Translations under genes and position numbers: made by a program
Source of the DNA: Gammaproteobacteria bacterium
Lineage (GTDB): Bacteria > Pseudomonadota > Gammaproteobacteria > Coxiellales > Coxiellaceae
DNA length: 63,826 bases
Assembly: GCA_022601255.1 (NCBI GenBank)
Contig: JAHZIV010000047.1
Location: 1 to 63,826 of the forward strand
Direction: 5' to 3'
Shown: one piece after another, positions 42,995 to 51,118 of the stretch
Position numbering within the stretch: the first letter of the stretch is position 1
How the letters are laid out: every line of letters starts with the position of its first letter
The notes under the pieces: generated by a model
What the model was told of the DNA's origin: nothing
Databases searched by the model: none
The model's input: only the letters and a program-made list of their open reading frames with translations

Positions 42995-43822
42995 CTACTG
43001 CCTAAATAAACGTATAGAATTGTCTACAGCATCAATTTTTTCAGTCGAGCGATAGGGGTTGATATCGATCCCTCCACGCCGAGTATAACGGCCATAGACG
43101 GTTAATTTCTCTGGTTTGCAACAACGCATGATATCCATGAATATTCGCTCGATACACTGTTCATGGAATTCATTATGATTACGGAACGAGACAATATACT
43201 GTAGCAAGCCTTCGCGATTAATTTTCCTTCCTTGATAAGATATCTGCACGCTGCCCCAATCGGGCTGTTGTGTAACAGGGCAATTAGATTTCAACAAATT
43301 TGAAGTCAGTACTTCATTGACCGTTCCATCCTCAATCGTTAGAAAACTGGGGGAAACCGTATAAACTGAACATTCAAGATCGCAGTCATCGATGCATGTA
43401 CCTTCGAAATTACTTTTGAATTCAATATTTTTGAAATCTTTTGGCATTATGATGCGAACATTAACCGGTGCCTGAATGCATTCCTGCAGATCATTTCTGA
43501 CAGTCTCTTGTACTGCATCAACACTGGCAAAGTGTGTGTTATTGAGCGTATTAAAATACAGCTTCAAAGATTTTGATTCAACGATACAAGGAGATTCACA
43601 ATCATAGACAATTTCGGCAATAGCCACCAACGGTTTGCCTTTAGCATTTAGCCAAGAAACCTCATAATGATTCCAGCAGTCAAATCCACAGAAGGGCAGA
43701 GCATCGGGATTAATTCCTATCTCTTGGCGATTTTCTCGTCGTGAAATCGGGAGTAATTTATTCGGGTCATAGTGATCATCGTAGGTGACGGTCTTTCCAA
43801 GTTCTGATTGCTCTAGTTTCAT
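42995..43822 (-). CDS. queF: NADPH-dependent 7-cyano-7-deazaguanine reductase
   Basis: A 275-residue long-form (YqcD-type, two T-fold domains) QueF that reduces preQ0 to preQ1 in queuosine synthesis. The catalytic Cys is in LLKSNCPVTQQPDWGSVQI, with the substrate-binding Glu in NEFHEQCIERIF; the N-terminal half contains GFDCWNHYEVSWLNAKGKP. Length is normal. Queuosine genes queG and queD are also in the window, 30 kb and 5 kb away. Confidence 0.96.
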   Translation of the reverse strand: MKLEQSELGKTVTYDDHYDPNKLLPISRRENRQEIGINPDALPFCGFDCWNHYEVSWLNAKGKPLVAIAEIVYDCESPCIVESKSLKLYFNTLNNTHFASVDAVQETVRNDLQECIQAPVNVRIIMPKDFKNIEFKSNFEGTCIDDCDLECSVYTVSPSFLTIEDGTVNEVLTSNLLKSNCPVTQQPDWGSVQISYQGRKINREGLLQYIVSFRNHNEFHEQCIERIFMDIMRCCKPEKLTVYGRYTRRGGIDINPYRSTEKIDAVDNSIRLFRQ

Positions 43823-43887
43823 TCGGCAAGAGTACTCAAATCATAGGGGAAATACAAGAATTAATAGACTTAACGGCCTTAATACCT

Positions 43888-44163
43888 CTACTTGAGAAGC
43901 GTATCGGGGTTTTCGATCAAACTTTTCTTCTCGCGTTTTGATAGTTTTTTAATGGCGTATTCTAGCTTCATGGCATCAGATGCGCTACCGCTGATTTCCC
44001 AATATTGCGCTATTCTTAGCGGCGGAAAACTGCGGGTATATTTGCATTTATCTGAGCCATCCAGATGCTCTTGATAACGACGCTCCAGGTCCGTTGTGTA
44101 ACCGGTATAATAATTTCCATTACTGCATTCTAGAATATAAATATAATAGGTTTTCGCTGTCAC
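43888..44163 (-). CDS. GIY-YIG nuclease-domain protein (UPF0213/YhbQ type)
   Basis: A 91-residue single-domain protein with the YYIYILECSNGNYYTGYTTD core and the downstream catalytic-type Arg in DLERRYQEH and the Glu in KLEYAIKKL. Such stand-alone domains are common, with a proposed role in DNA damage metabolism. The start is a GTG at 44163, which gives the usual N terminus; no strong ribosome site precedes it. Divergent from the gene at 44310. Confidence 0.88.
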   Translation of the reverse strand: MTAKTYYIYILECSNGNYYTGYTTDLERRYQEHLDGSDKCKYTRSFPPLRIAQYWEISGSASDAMKLEYAIKKLSKREKKSLIENPDTLLK

Positions 44164-44309
44164 AGATGTATTGTCCCGTTGCTTAAAACACTGACAGTGT
44201 AGTTGATTTCATAATCCTGAACAAATTTTTAAGTGTATGCACCTATGAAAACCATAGAGTTTATGATAGAGTACATGGCAGTTCATCATGGTTATAGTGG
44301 AAGCAGAAT

Positions 44310-45401
44310 ATGACCAGAAACACAAGAGCCTCAACACCTCCCGTAGATGAAGCACAGCTGTTTTTATCGCTGGTAGCGGCAGGTAATCAAGCAGCCGCTA
44401 AGGTCATGCTGAAGAAGAATCCGAAGCTTGTGCTAGCTAAGGATACATGTATAGATCCTGCGGGCCGTCGCTTCCCCGAAATCACCGCATTTCAATATGC
44501 TTTATGGGCAATGGATCACCGCATGTGTGCCATGCTGCTGAAATACTTTAAGCGGGTAAGTCCTGAGGCTGCCTACCAGCAATGCTTGGAACAAGAGGCA
44601 TTAACAGCAGGCTATGGACATGGTGCGTGTTACGATTTCAATGAACTGCTAGCTCCAATGAGTGAATGCATCAAAAGAAGGGATTACTTATCAAAAATTA
44701 AAGACAAGTCCTGTACTGATGCAGCATGGGACGAAAGAGCTCAAAAATGTCTGGAACTCGATAAAATTTGGGTAGAGCAGGTGGGAGGCGCACAAAGAAA
44801 CCTACCTGCACATGTGGCGCAAAAATACTGCCATCCAGAGTTCAGAGCGTCGTCAAAACGACAATTAGGACCTATTGGCGGAATGTATTTAATCGGTGAT
44901 AGCTGGTGGACAGCTGCTCACTGTGCAATCACTAAAGATATCAACCATGCCAAAAAATTTGCAAAACCTCTCGGTGAAGGTTTTGCTGTGCTTAAGTGTG
45001 TTGCAAAAAAGAAATGGGGAGAAGCCATTGCATGGCGACCCACAGCTTGCGTATCCGTAGGTGGCATTGTTAAAGGTCTTACCGCATTGGAGTCCAATCA
45101 TACTGAGCTGGTTTGTTACTCCAAGAGTTTATTGGAATGGCGTGAACAACTTAAGTCAGGTCTTGCCCCAGAAGCAGAAGCAGCTTCCGCTGCAGCAGAG
45201 GCGCCTTCCGTCCCAGCTCCCAAACCCTCAGAACCAGAAAAAAAACTTCCTGCAGCTGATCCTGTGCAGCCAAATAGAAGAAGACCGCTTACCAGGGTCA
45301 GTGTTAGCGCCAGCTGCCTATACTTGCTGATGAGACCTCCAGCAGAGCGCCAAGCCCTCACCAAGCATGCCAGCACAGGGGCTTTAAGATTAAGCATATA
45401 G
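44310..45401 (+). CDS. ankyrin-like Legionella/Coxiella-type protein, candidate effector
   Basis: A 363-residue protein. The first about 70 residues (LFLSLVAAGNQAAAKVML, then LVLAKDTCIDPAGRRFPEIT and FQYALWAMDHRMCAMLLKYF) and the later GGAQRNLPAHVAQKYCHPEF recall a family of ankyrin-associated proteins that I know from Legionella and Coxiella (pattern W..VG.AQR.vP.HV...YC); this is recalled, not checked. The C-terminal 80 residues are an Ala/Pro/Glu linker and a short basic tail. The rest is mixed alpha/beta with many Cys. It has no signal peptide, so type IV secretion would be needed. No PmrA-like box; the 146-base upstream gap shows nothing else. Confidence 0.65.
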   Translation: MTRNTRASTPPVDEAQLFLSLVAAGNQAAAKVMLKKNPKLVLAKDTCIDPAGRRFPEITAFQYALWAMDHRMCAMLLKYFKRVSPEAAYQQCLEQEALTAGYGHGACYDFNELLAPMSECIKRRDYLSKIKDKSCTDAAWDERAQKCLELDKIWVEQVGGAQRNLPAHVAQKYCHPEFRASSKRQLGPIGGMYLIGDSWWTAAHCAITKDINHAKKFAKPLGEGFAVLKCVAKKKWGEAIAWRPTACVSVGGIVKGLTALESNHTELVCYSKSLLEWREQLKSGLAPEAEAASAAAEAPSVPAPKPSEPEKKLPAADPVQPNRRRPLTRVSVSASCLYLLMRPPAERQALTKHASTGALRLSI

Positions 45402-45470
45402 CTCTAGCCAATTCACTCATTTGACTGAATCAATCTGACCGACAGCGCTGATATGCGCCCAACCCCTTCA

Positions 45471-45496
45471 TTTCCGATAAGAAAACTTATCGGAAA
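45471..45496. other. perfect 11-bp hairpin (operator or terminator)
   Basis: TTTCCGATAAG pairs with CTTATCGGAAA around an AAAA loop. No T-run follows on either strand as an intrinsic terminator would need, though the left part of the plus strand's stem is AT-rich. It lies where the -35 of the next promoter (TATAAT at 45504) should be, so it may instead be an operator. Confidence 0.5.
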
Positions 45497-45503
45497 TATA
45501 CGC

Positions 45504-45509
45504 TATAAT
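45504..45509 (+). promoter_or_regulatory. -10 hexamer for gene at 45550
   Basis: A consensus TATAAT lies 41 bases before the ATG; no good -35 exists at 17 bases because the hairpin at 45471-45496 occupies that site. The palindrome ATGATATCAT at 45519-45528 sits just past the expected transcription start. Confidence 0.45.
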
Positions 45510-45549
45510 TTGATCATTATGATATCATTATCAATTGGGGGTAAAAAAA

Positions 45550-46725
45550 ATGACTAGAGAGCAGCTGCCTGAATATATCAGTGCCAATGAGTACTACACA
45601 AAGGTAAGTACGCGTAGCTTGACGATTACAGATTGTGTTGAGTTATTTGCCCGCTCAATTATTACCAAGAATGAAGACCTTACTCCTGCCCAATTACCCG
45701 GAAAAGGCGTGCCACATCCTCATGCCCATTTATTAAAAGAAAATGCCGATTATGATATAACGCAAACCGCTCTCTACAAAGAGGTACAATCCTTAAGAAA
45801 AGGCATGCATAAGTTTGTAAACACCAAGGGGCGCAGTGGCGCAGCAATAATATTAAGAAAACAAAAACTCAAGGAACTTGAGGAGAAGCTTGCCCACCAC
45901 TCTGTATTTTTCAGTGAGAGTATACATACCGATGCAAAACTCTCACGAATTGCAGGTGCCGCTACAACCCAAGAACAACAGATAAGAAGAAACCAAGCGC
46001 TTCAGGACCTTGATGATGAAGAGCGCGCCATTGTCGAATCCTCTATGACTGTTGGGCTATCGCCCCGCTCTGTATTAGCGAGAGGCTATGTGACTCGCCC
46101 CTTCCCTAATCACTCTTCTTTTAGCAGTGAAATGGAGGGGTTGGTATTGATGGCCTACAGTTTAAATACAGCCGCAGGCGAGACTGCACTCGGTGGTATT
46201 GTTGAAATATGGCGGCCCTCAATCGAACACAGCTGGGCAAGAGGACAGTTAACCTATGGCATAAAAGATAAGGCCGTATCACGTGTACTCATTTACTCGG
46301 CAACAGCAGGTGCAGCAGCCGCTATGGCCGGTTATCAGTTAACATTACGTGAAAACTTAAGGGGTAATGCTCCGGGTAACGCACGTGCCGGTCTTGCGCA
46401 TAGGCTGCATCAAGAAGTGATTGAACGCGTCGTCCTTATTCTGGATATTTCTGAAGATGGCGGCCTAGTCTTGCAAACAATGTTCCCAATAACACAAGCT
46501 TCCTGGGCAGACTCACTCCAAAACCTTATAACTAATATATCTACACTGGGTCCTCCGGCAGACCCCTCAACACACGACTTAGTCGTATTTCAACGCCGAG
46601 TTGAAAACCCTCAAAATCCTGGTAATTTTACCACAATTGATGAAAATCCAACATGGCATAGGGTTGAGGTCAAGCCTATTGAAGACATTAAACAATACAC
46701 CTTTTTTACCGACCCTGATGACTAA
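45550..46725 (+). CDS. lineage-specific protein, unknown function
   Basis: A 391-residue protein without recognised family. Start ATG 45550, preceded by GGGGG at about eight bases; the in-frame TTG at 45535 overlaps that site. The N-terminal 120 residues are mainly helical (SLRKGMHKFV, KLKELEEKLAHH coiled-coil-like), the rest includes beta-rich stretches (VVFQRRVENPQNPGNF). Residues 240-275 have an Ala-rich run (SATAGAAAAMAG). No signal peptide or membrane helix. Possibly effector-like given its neighbours; I assign no function. It is convergent with the LuxR-type gene (11 bases apart). Confidence 0.6.
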   Translation: MTREQLPEYISANEYYTKVSTRSLTITDCVELFARSIITKNEDLTPAQLPGKGVPHPHAHLLKENADYDITQTALYKEVQSLRKGMHKFVNTKGRSGAAIILRKQKLKELEEKLAHHSVFFSESIHTDAKLSRIAGAATTQEQQIRRNQALQDLDDEERAIVESSMTVGLSPRSVLARGYVTRPFPNHSSFSSEMEGLVLMAYSLNTAAGETALGGIVEIWRPSIEHSWARGQLTYGIKDKAVSRVLIYSATAGAAAAMAGYQLTLRENLRGNAPGNARAGLAHRLHQEVIERVVLILDISEDGGLVLQTMFPITQASWADSLQNLITNISTLGPPADPSTHDLVVFQRRVENPQNPGNFTTIDENPTWHRVEVKPIEDIKQYTFFTDPDD

Positions 46726-46736
46726 TATCGATCTGC

Positions 46737-47471
46737 TTATTTTGATTCAGACAAGATGGATTCAGGAATAATCTGCGTATAATTCAATGAAACTGCTTTC
46801 TCGATCAACTCATACTTACCAGCACATTGAAACTTTCGCTTTAATGTTTCCAAGTGTACCTCCACCGTACGCGGTGAGATGCCGAGTCTTTCTGCCGTAG
46901 CTTTAGCTGATGCGCCATGTAATAAATAGTAAAGACATTCTAGCTGGCGAGGAGTCAAATTAAACATAGGTTCATTTGAACATTCGATAGTAAATGAATA
47001 CTGTTTTGCGTTTGGCTGTGTGCCATGACTTAAAACCAACTTGTCAAAACTCTTATTAGCAAATGTTGTATTGGTAATATCCGTAAATATGAGTGCTAAC
47101 GCAATCACCTGCCCTTTCGCATCAAAAATTGGATTTTTTTCACCGATTAAACTGCGCCATTCATTATCTGCAAAACACAAGTATTCCAGAAAACGTTGTG
47201 GTCTTTTAGACTCAATAATTTTTCTATCTTCATCGTGAAACGTCTCAGCAAGATCTGCAACCTGACAACGATAATCCGATTCAGTAACGCGATTAATAAG
47301 GTAATCTTCATAAGACTTAAAGCCACACATATTAGCAGCAGCTTGATTAGCGAATAAGTAATGAGAAGTCGTATCTTTCCAACCAACAAAGCCTGAAAAA
47401 CTATTAAAGCACTTTGCCAATCTCTCAAGTGTTGCGGGGTCGCTAAGATCCATGCCATCTTTTGTAATCAT
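46737..47471 (-). CDS. PAS-domain LuxR-type regulator
   Basis: A 244-residue regulator: an N-terminal PAS-like sensor (about 20-150; WKDTTSHYLFANQAAANMCGF and a following VIALALIFTDIT), a linker, and a C-terminal LuxR helix-turn-helix (about 175-235) with LTPRQLECLYYLLHGASAKA and the recognition helix SPRTVEVHLETLKRKF. Such PAS-LuxR proteins are numerous in Legionella. Target genes are unknown. There is a 221-base divergent gap up to the next gene at 47693; it has AT-rich sequence and no box I recognise. Confidence 0.87.
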   Translation of the reverse strand: MITKDGMDLSDPATLERLAKCFNSFSGFVGWKDTTSHYLFANQAAANMCGFKSYEDYLINRVTESDYRCQVADLAETFHDEDRKIIESKRPQRFLEYLCFADNEWRSLIGEKNPIFDAKGQVIALALIFTDITNTTFANKSFDKLVLSHGTQPNAKQYSFTIECSNEPMFNLTPRQLECLYYLLHGASAKATAERLGISPRTVEVHLETLKRKFQCAGKYELIEKAVSLNYTQIIPESILSESK

Positions 47472-47692
47472 CGCTCGATTCTAGGCGGTTCTTGATTGCA
47501 TGTCAATTTACCAAATCAATATAAAATTAAGCATTATTAGCTCGATTTGATTTACTAATCATAAGTATTTACAGGGCTTTTATAACGAATATTCATTATT
47601 TAATAGGGGTAATTACTGTAGAAGCACTGCGTTAAAACTGCTAGTGTATTCATTTATTCTAATAGTGAAGACACTGGTATAGGAGCATAAAA

Positions 47693-48100
47693 ATGACAAC
47701 CGAAATTAATTCAAAACAATTACAACATCAATCAAGTATCGCTGTTGCATACTTAGCGTGTCCCTATGCACATAAAGACCCAGATGTGAAACTATTCCGC
47801 CATCGCTTGGTCAACCATTGTGTTCAGAGCTACCTGGCTCAAGGGAAGTTAGTTTACTCCCCTCTTACTCACAATATCCCTGTGCGCGACCCGAAGATTA
47901 ATCACACTTGGGAAATGTGGGCGGTGTTCGATAAAGCGATGTTATCGCGTTGCAACGAGCTGATCGTGCTACAGGCTGATGGCTGGAAAGAATCCATCGG
48001 TGTCACAGCTGAAATTGAATTTGCCACATCCCTTGAGCTGCCCATTCAATACTTGATGCCCAATAAAAATATGCTAGATTTTTGCGAGCAACATCAGTAA
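47693..48100 (+). CDS. DUF1937 family protein
   Basis: A 135-residue protein of DUF1937, a family in the nucleoside 2-deoxyribosyltransferase-like fold. The N-terminal VAYLACPYAHKDPDVKLFRH, the central LVYSPLTHN and the IGVTAEIEFATSLELPI segments are typical. The true reaction is unknown. AGGAG lies seven bases before the ATG. It is followed after 31 bases by an EnhB-like gene. Confidence 0.82.
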   Translation: MTTEINSKQLQHQSSIAVAYLACPYAHKDPDVKLFRHRLVNHCVQSYLAQGKLVYSPLTHNIPVRDPKINHTWEMWAVFDKAMLSRCNELIVLQADGWKESIGVTAEIEFATSLELPIQYLMPNKNMLDFCEQHQ

Positions 48101-48131
48101 AATATATTGCATTATTTTAACAGGGAGTTTA

Positions 48132-48689
48132 ATGATGCCTAAATTAACATTCAGCATAAAATATTCTATTTATCTTGCTGTGTTTATTGCCGTTTTTTCT
48201 TTTTTATTCTTACTGCCGACTGCGCAAGCAGCGAGCAAACGCAAGCCTCGCATATTCCCTCTCGGCTGCCGCCCTCAGGGCTTTAGATTTGAAATGGATG
48301 CACTACAACTGATGCCTGACTTTACCGGTAAAAAGCAACAACAAACATTATACTTCTTTCTTAATACAACAGATCATCCTGTTAACATGATGATGCGCAA
48401 ACCACGTGGGCAAAAATTTGGTCCTGATTACAAAAATACAGTTCAACCTCACAGCTGGGCTGTTTTTGCATTAGACTTTAAACATTTTGAATTTATTTGC
48501 AGCAACCAACATTATTCCCATAACTCGTATTATGGTGGAGATAAATGTTCGGACTTCTTCAAGGTCTGTGAATATAATAATGCTAAGTTTGCACCTCATA
48601 ATATGGGCACCTACTGGACAGTAAAATCCGCTGAACGAAGAGATGCCGTACGTGGTGCTATTAAGAATGGGATATTACTACGCTCATAA
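48132..48689 (+). CDS. EnhB-like exported protein
   Basis: A 185-residue protein with a Sec signal peptide (about 1-34, cut after PTAQAAS). The mature part contains GCRPQGFRFEMDALQL, LYFFLNTTDHPVNM, HSWAVFALDFKHFEFIC, CSDFFKVCEYNNAKFAPHN and a closing RDAVRGAIKNGI, which correspond to EnhB-type proteins first noted in the enhanced-entry locus of Legionella pneumophila (family recalled from memory). Four cysteines suggest disulfides. Its function beyond the association with host-cell entry is unclear. The GGGAG site precedes the double ATG. Confidence 0.75.
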   Translation: MMPKLTFSIKYSIYLAVFIAVFSFLFLLPTAQAASKRKPRIFPLGCRPQGFRFEMDALQLMPDFTGKKQQQTLYFFLNTTDHPVNMMMRKPRGQKFGPDYKNTVQPHSWAVFALDFKHFEFICSNQHYSHNSYYGGDKCSDFFKVCEYNNAKFAPHNMGTYWTVKSAERRDAVRGAIKNGILLRS

Positions 48690-49244
48690 CTTCCGGCGAT
48701 CATATTCTAACTGCCCTGCCCGCTCACGATAGGCGATTAGTTCATTTTCTCGAGATGCTAAAAAGTGCTCTCTACGTTTTGGATCAACACTGTTTGCAAA
48801 TACTTCTACACAACAACCTGGGGTTTCAAATAAACGTAGCGACGTAAGAGTAATAATATCAAAGTTTGAAAACAAAATTTCTGCTGTCAAAAACACTTCC
48901 TGACAGATATTTTCTGCAGTTGGATTGCAATACTGCCCGGCGCCATTCAATGACATTAAATAACATTTACTCTGCGTAGACTCACAGACCTTAATGACAT
49001 CACGATCTTCAGGATTTACGATAAAACCATGGTCTAAATTATCGTCCAACCAGCCGCCAAATAAGCGTTTTATCTCAGCAAAATCGATCGGATATCCGAT
49101 CGCCTGCTGTTGAGAGAACTCGAAGCTGATTTCAAAGCGAAACCGATGACCATGCAGTGATGAGCACTTAAAACGCTGGTCCATCACGCGATGACCTACG
49201 TCTAGATCAAAGCTTCTTGATATCTGTTGTTTTACTATATCCAT
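48684..49244 (-). CDS. queD: 6-carboxytetrahydropterin synthase-type protein
   Basis: A 186-residue T-fold enzyme for the second step of queuosine precursor synthesis (GTP-derived dihydroneopterin triphosphate to carboxytetrahydropterin). Zinc and catalytic residues are in FDLDVGHRV (His), CSSLHGHRFRFEI (Cys nucleophile, His pair) and the later Asp/His in LDDNLDHGFIVN and ETPGCCVEV Glu. It is longer than E. coli QueD (about 120) with an extended C-terminal coil. ATG 49244 is preferred over an earlier start at 49262. It overlaps the 3' end of the EnhB-like gene by six bases. Confidence 0.9.
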   Translation of the reverse strand: MDIVKQQISRSFDLDVGHRVMDQRFKCSSLHGHRFRFEISFEFSQQQAIGYPIDFAEIKRLFGGWLDDNLDHGFIVNPEDRDVIKVCESTQSKCYLMSLNGAGQYCNPTAENICQEVFLTAEILFSNFDIITLTSLRLFETPGCCVEVFANSVDPKRREHFLASRENELIAYRERAGQLEYDRRKL

Positions 49245-49320
49245 GGCAAAACAGACTAACAATTGAACTAATAAGCGTCAAGGCAAAATATTCATTATTA
49301 CACATTAAGTTATTGCTGTA

Positions 49321-49359
49321 TCCTGTTGTTATTATACTTTTAATGCTCCAATAACAGGA
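49321..49359. other. inverted repeat upstream of REC-GGDEF-EAL gene
   Basis: TCCTGTTgTTATT pairs with AATAACAGGA (one 3-base bulge), about 55 bases before the gene start. A TATACT -10-like hexamer at 49378-49383 follows. It may be an operator or the terminator of a minus-strand transcript; no T-run is evident. Confidence 0.4.
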
Positions 49360-49415
49360 AATATGTAAATCAAGATCTATACTATAGGTAATGATCAGTC
49401 TTGGGGAGAGGCCTG

Positions 49416-51113
49416 TTGAAGATATTGATTATAGATGATAGCAAGACAAGCTTGTTAATGATCGAAGCTCATATTAAGAATTTAGGGCATACGACCATTA
49501 CCACGCAAAAAGCCAGTGAGGGTATTACGCTATTCAGCGAGAAAAATCCAGATTTGGTTATTTTGGATGTGGTTATGGAAGAAATGTCGGGGCATGAGTG
49601 TGCTAGAGCCATGCGAGAGCTAGAGCAAGGTAAAGGCTGGGTTCCTATTATTTTTCTAAGCGGTAGGGTTACAGATGAAGATATTGCAGCAGGTATTAAT
49701 GCGGGTGGCGATGACTACATTTGCAAACCCTTTTCGGAACTTGCATTAAAAACAAAAATCACAGCAATGCAACGCATAGCTGATATGAGACACGAGTTAG
49801 TATCAATAAATAATAAACTTGAGACATTATCCTCAACTGATGCACTCACTGGTATTGCCAATCGATTTGAATTTGAGAGAGTTCTTAACATCACATTAAA
49901 TCACGTACAAGCTAATGACTGTTCTTTTGCATTATTATTTATTGATCTGGATAATTTTAAAATGGTTAATGACACCCTTGGTCATCAGACAGGTGATGAA
50001 TTATTAAAACTAGTCTCAACTAAAATGCAACTCAATTTAAAACAGCAAGATTTTATTGCTCGAATTGGTGGTGATGAATTTGCAATTATACTCTATGATA
50101 TCGCAGATACACACATCGCCGGAACAATAGCAGATCGTATTGTTAAAACAATACGTGATATTACACATATTAATGATAATGAAATATATATAGGCACTAG
50201 TATTGGTATAGCCTGTTATCCCTTTGCTGGGGACAATAAAGAGTCATTAATTAAGCATGCTGATATTGCCATGTATCAAGCTAAAGCGTACGGTAAGAAT
50301 AACTATCAATATTTTACAAAAGAGTTGAATGAAAAACATCAATTGAAATCTGAAATGGAAAATGCATTATATCAAGCTATCGATAATGATGAGCTTAAAG
50401 TATTTTATCAGCCCAAATTAGATCTAATATCAAGAAAAGTAGTGGGTGTAGAGGCTTTATTGCGATGGACTCATAATGATAAGAATATACCGCCGGATAT
50501 TTTTATTCCCATTGCAGAAGAGACTGGAATTATTATTGCCATTGGAGAATGGGTTATTGACGATGCCTGTAGAACATTCTCAGCCTGGTTTAACACTGGT
50601 TACAATGATATTAAACTTGCCATTAATATTTCACCTGTACAGTTAATTAAGAGTAATATAGTTAACTGCATTAGTGACGTACTTAAAGACTGCAAATTGC
50701 CCACAAGCTGTATCGACCTTGAAATCACCGAGACAGCTATCATGGCCTACTCAGATATTTCTGAGGATGTATTATTTAAACTTCATGAGATGGGCATCAC
50801 CTTGTCAATTGATGACTTCGGCACTGGCTATTCCTCATTTAGTCATATAAAGAAATTACCTGTTGATGCGTTAAAAATCGATAAAGAATTTGTTATCGAT
50901 ATACCAAAAGAAAAGAACAATGAAGCGATCGTAAAATCAATTATATCAATGTGTAAAAATTTAGGGCTAAACACAGTCGCTGAAGGTATTGAAACTGAGA
51001 CACAATTGAAATTTTTAGTTCAAAATGGCTGTACTGAGGGCCAAGGCTTTTACTTTAGCAAGCCTCTACCTCCTGCCGAAGCATTTGAATTTATGAAAAA
51101 AAATAACGGGTAA
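49416..51113 (+). CDS. response regulator with GGDEF and EAL domains
   Basis: A 565-residue c-di-GMP signalling protein: REC domain (1-120; phosphoacceptor Asp51 in LVILDVVMEE), GGDEF (about 140-295; active-site GGDEF in ARIGGDEFAII, allosteric I-site degenerate KQQD), and EAL (about 310-560; VEALLRW, DDFGTGYSS loop 6 and the catalytic pattern FVQNGCTEGQG). Both catalytic centres look complete, so it may switch between cyclase and phosphodiesterase. The start is a TTG at 49416 with GGGGAG seven bases upstream; there is no in-frame ATG nearby. It lies next to the chemosensory cluster. Confidence 0.92.
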   Translation: MKILIIDDSKTSLLMIEAHIKNLGHTTITTQKASEGITLFSEKNPDLVILDVVMEEMSGHECARAMRELEQGKGWVPIIFLSGRVTDEDIAAGINAGGDDYICKPFSELALKTKITAMQRIADMRHELVSINNKLETLSSTDALTGIANRFEFERVLNITLNHVQANDCSFALLFIDLDNFKMVNDTLGHQTGDELLKLVSTKMQLNLKQQDFIARIGGDEFAIILYDIADTHIAGTIADRIVKTIRDITHINDNEIYIGTSIGIACYPFAGDNKESLIKHADIAMYQAKAYGKNNYQYFTKELNEKHQLKSEMENALYQAIDNDELKVFYQPKLDLISRKVVGVEALLRWTHNDKNIPPDIFIPIAEETGIIIAIGEWVIDDACRTFSAWFNTGYNDIKLAINISPVQLIKSNIVNCISDVLKDCKLPTSCIDLEITETAIMAYSDISEDVLFKLHEMGITLSIDDFGTGYSSFSHIKKLPVDALKIDKEFVIDIPKEKNNEAIVKSIISMCKNLGLNTVAEGIETETQLKFLVQNGCTEGQGFYFSKPLPPAEAFEFMKKNNG

Positions 51114-51118
51114 ATTAT

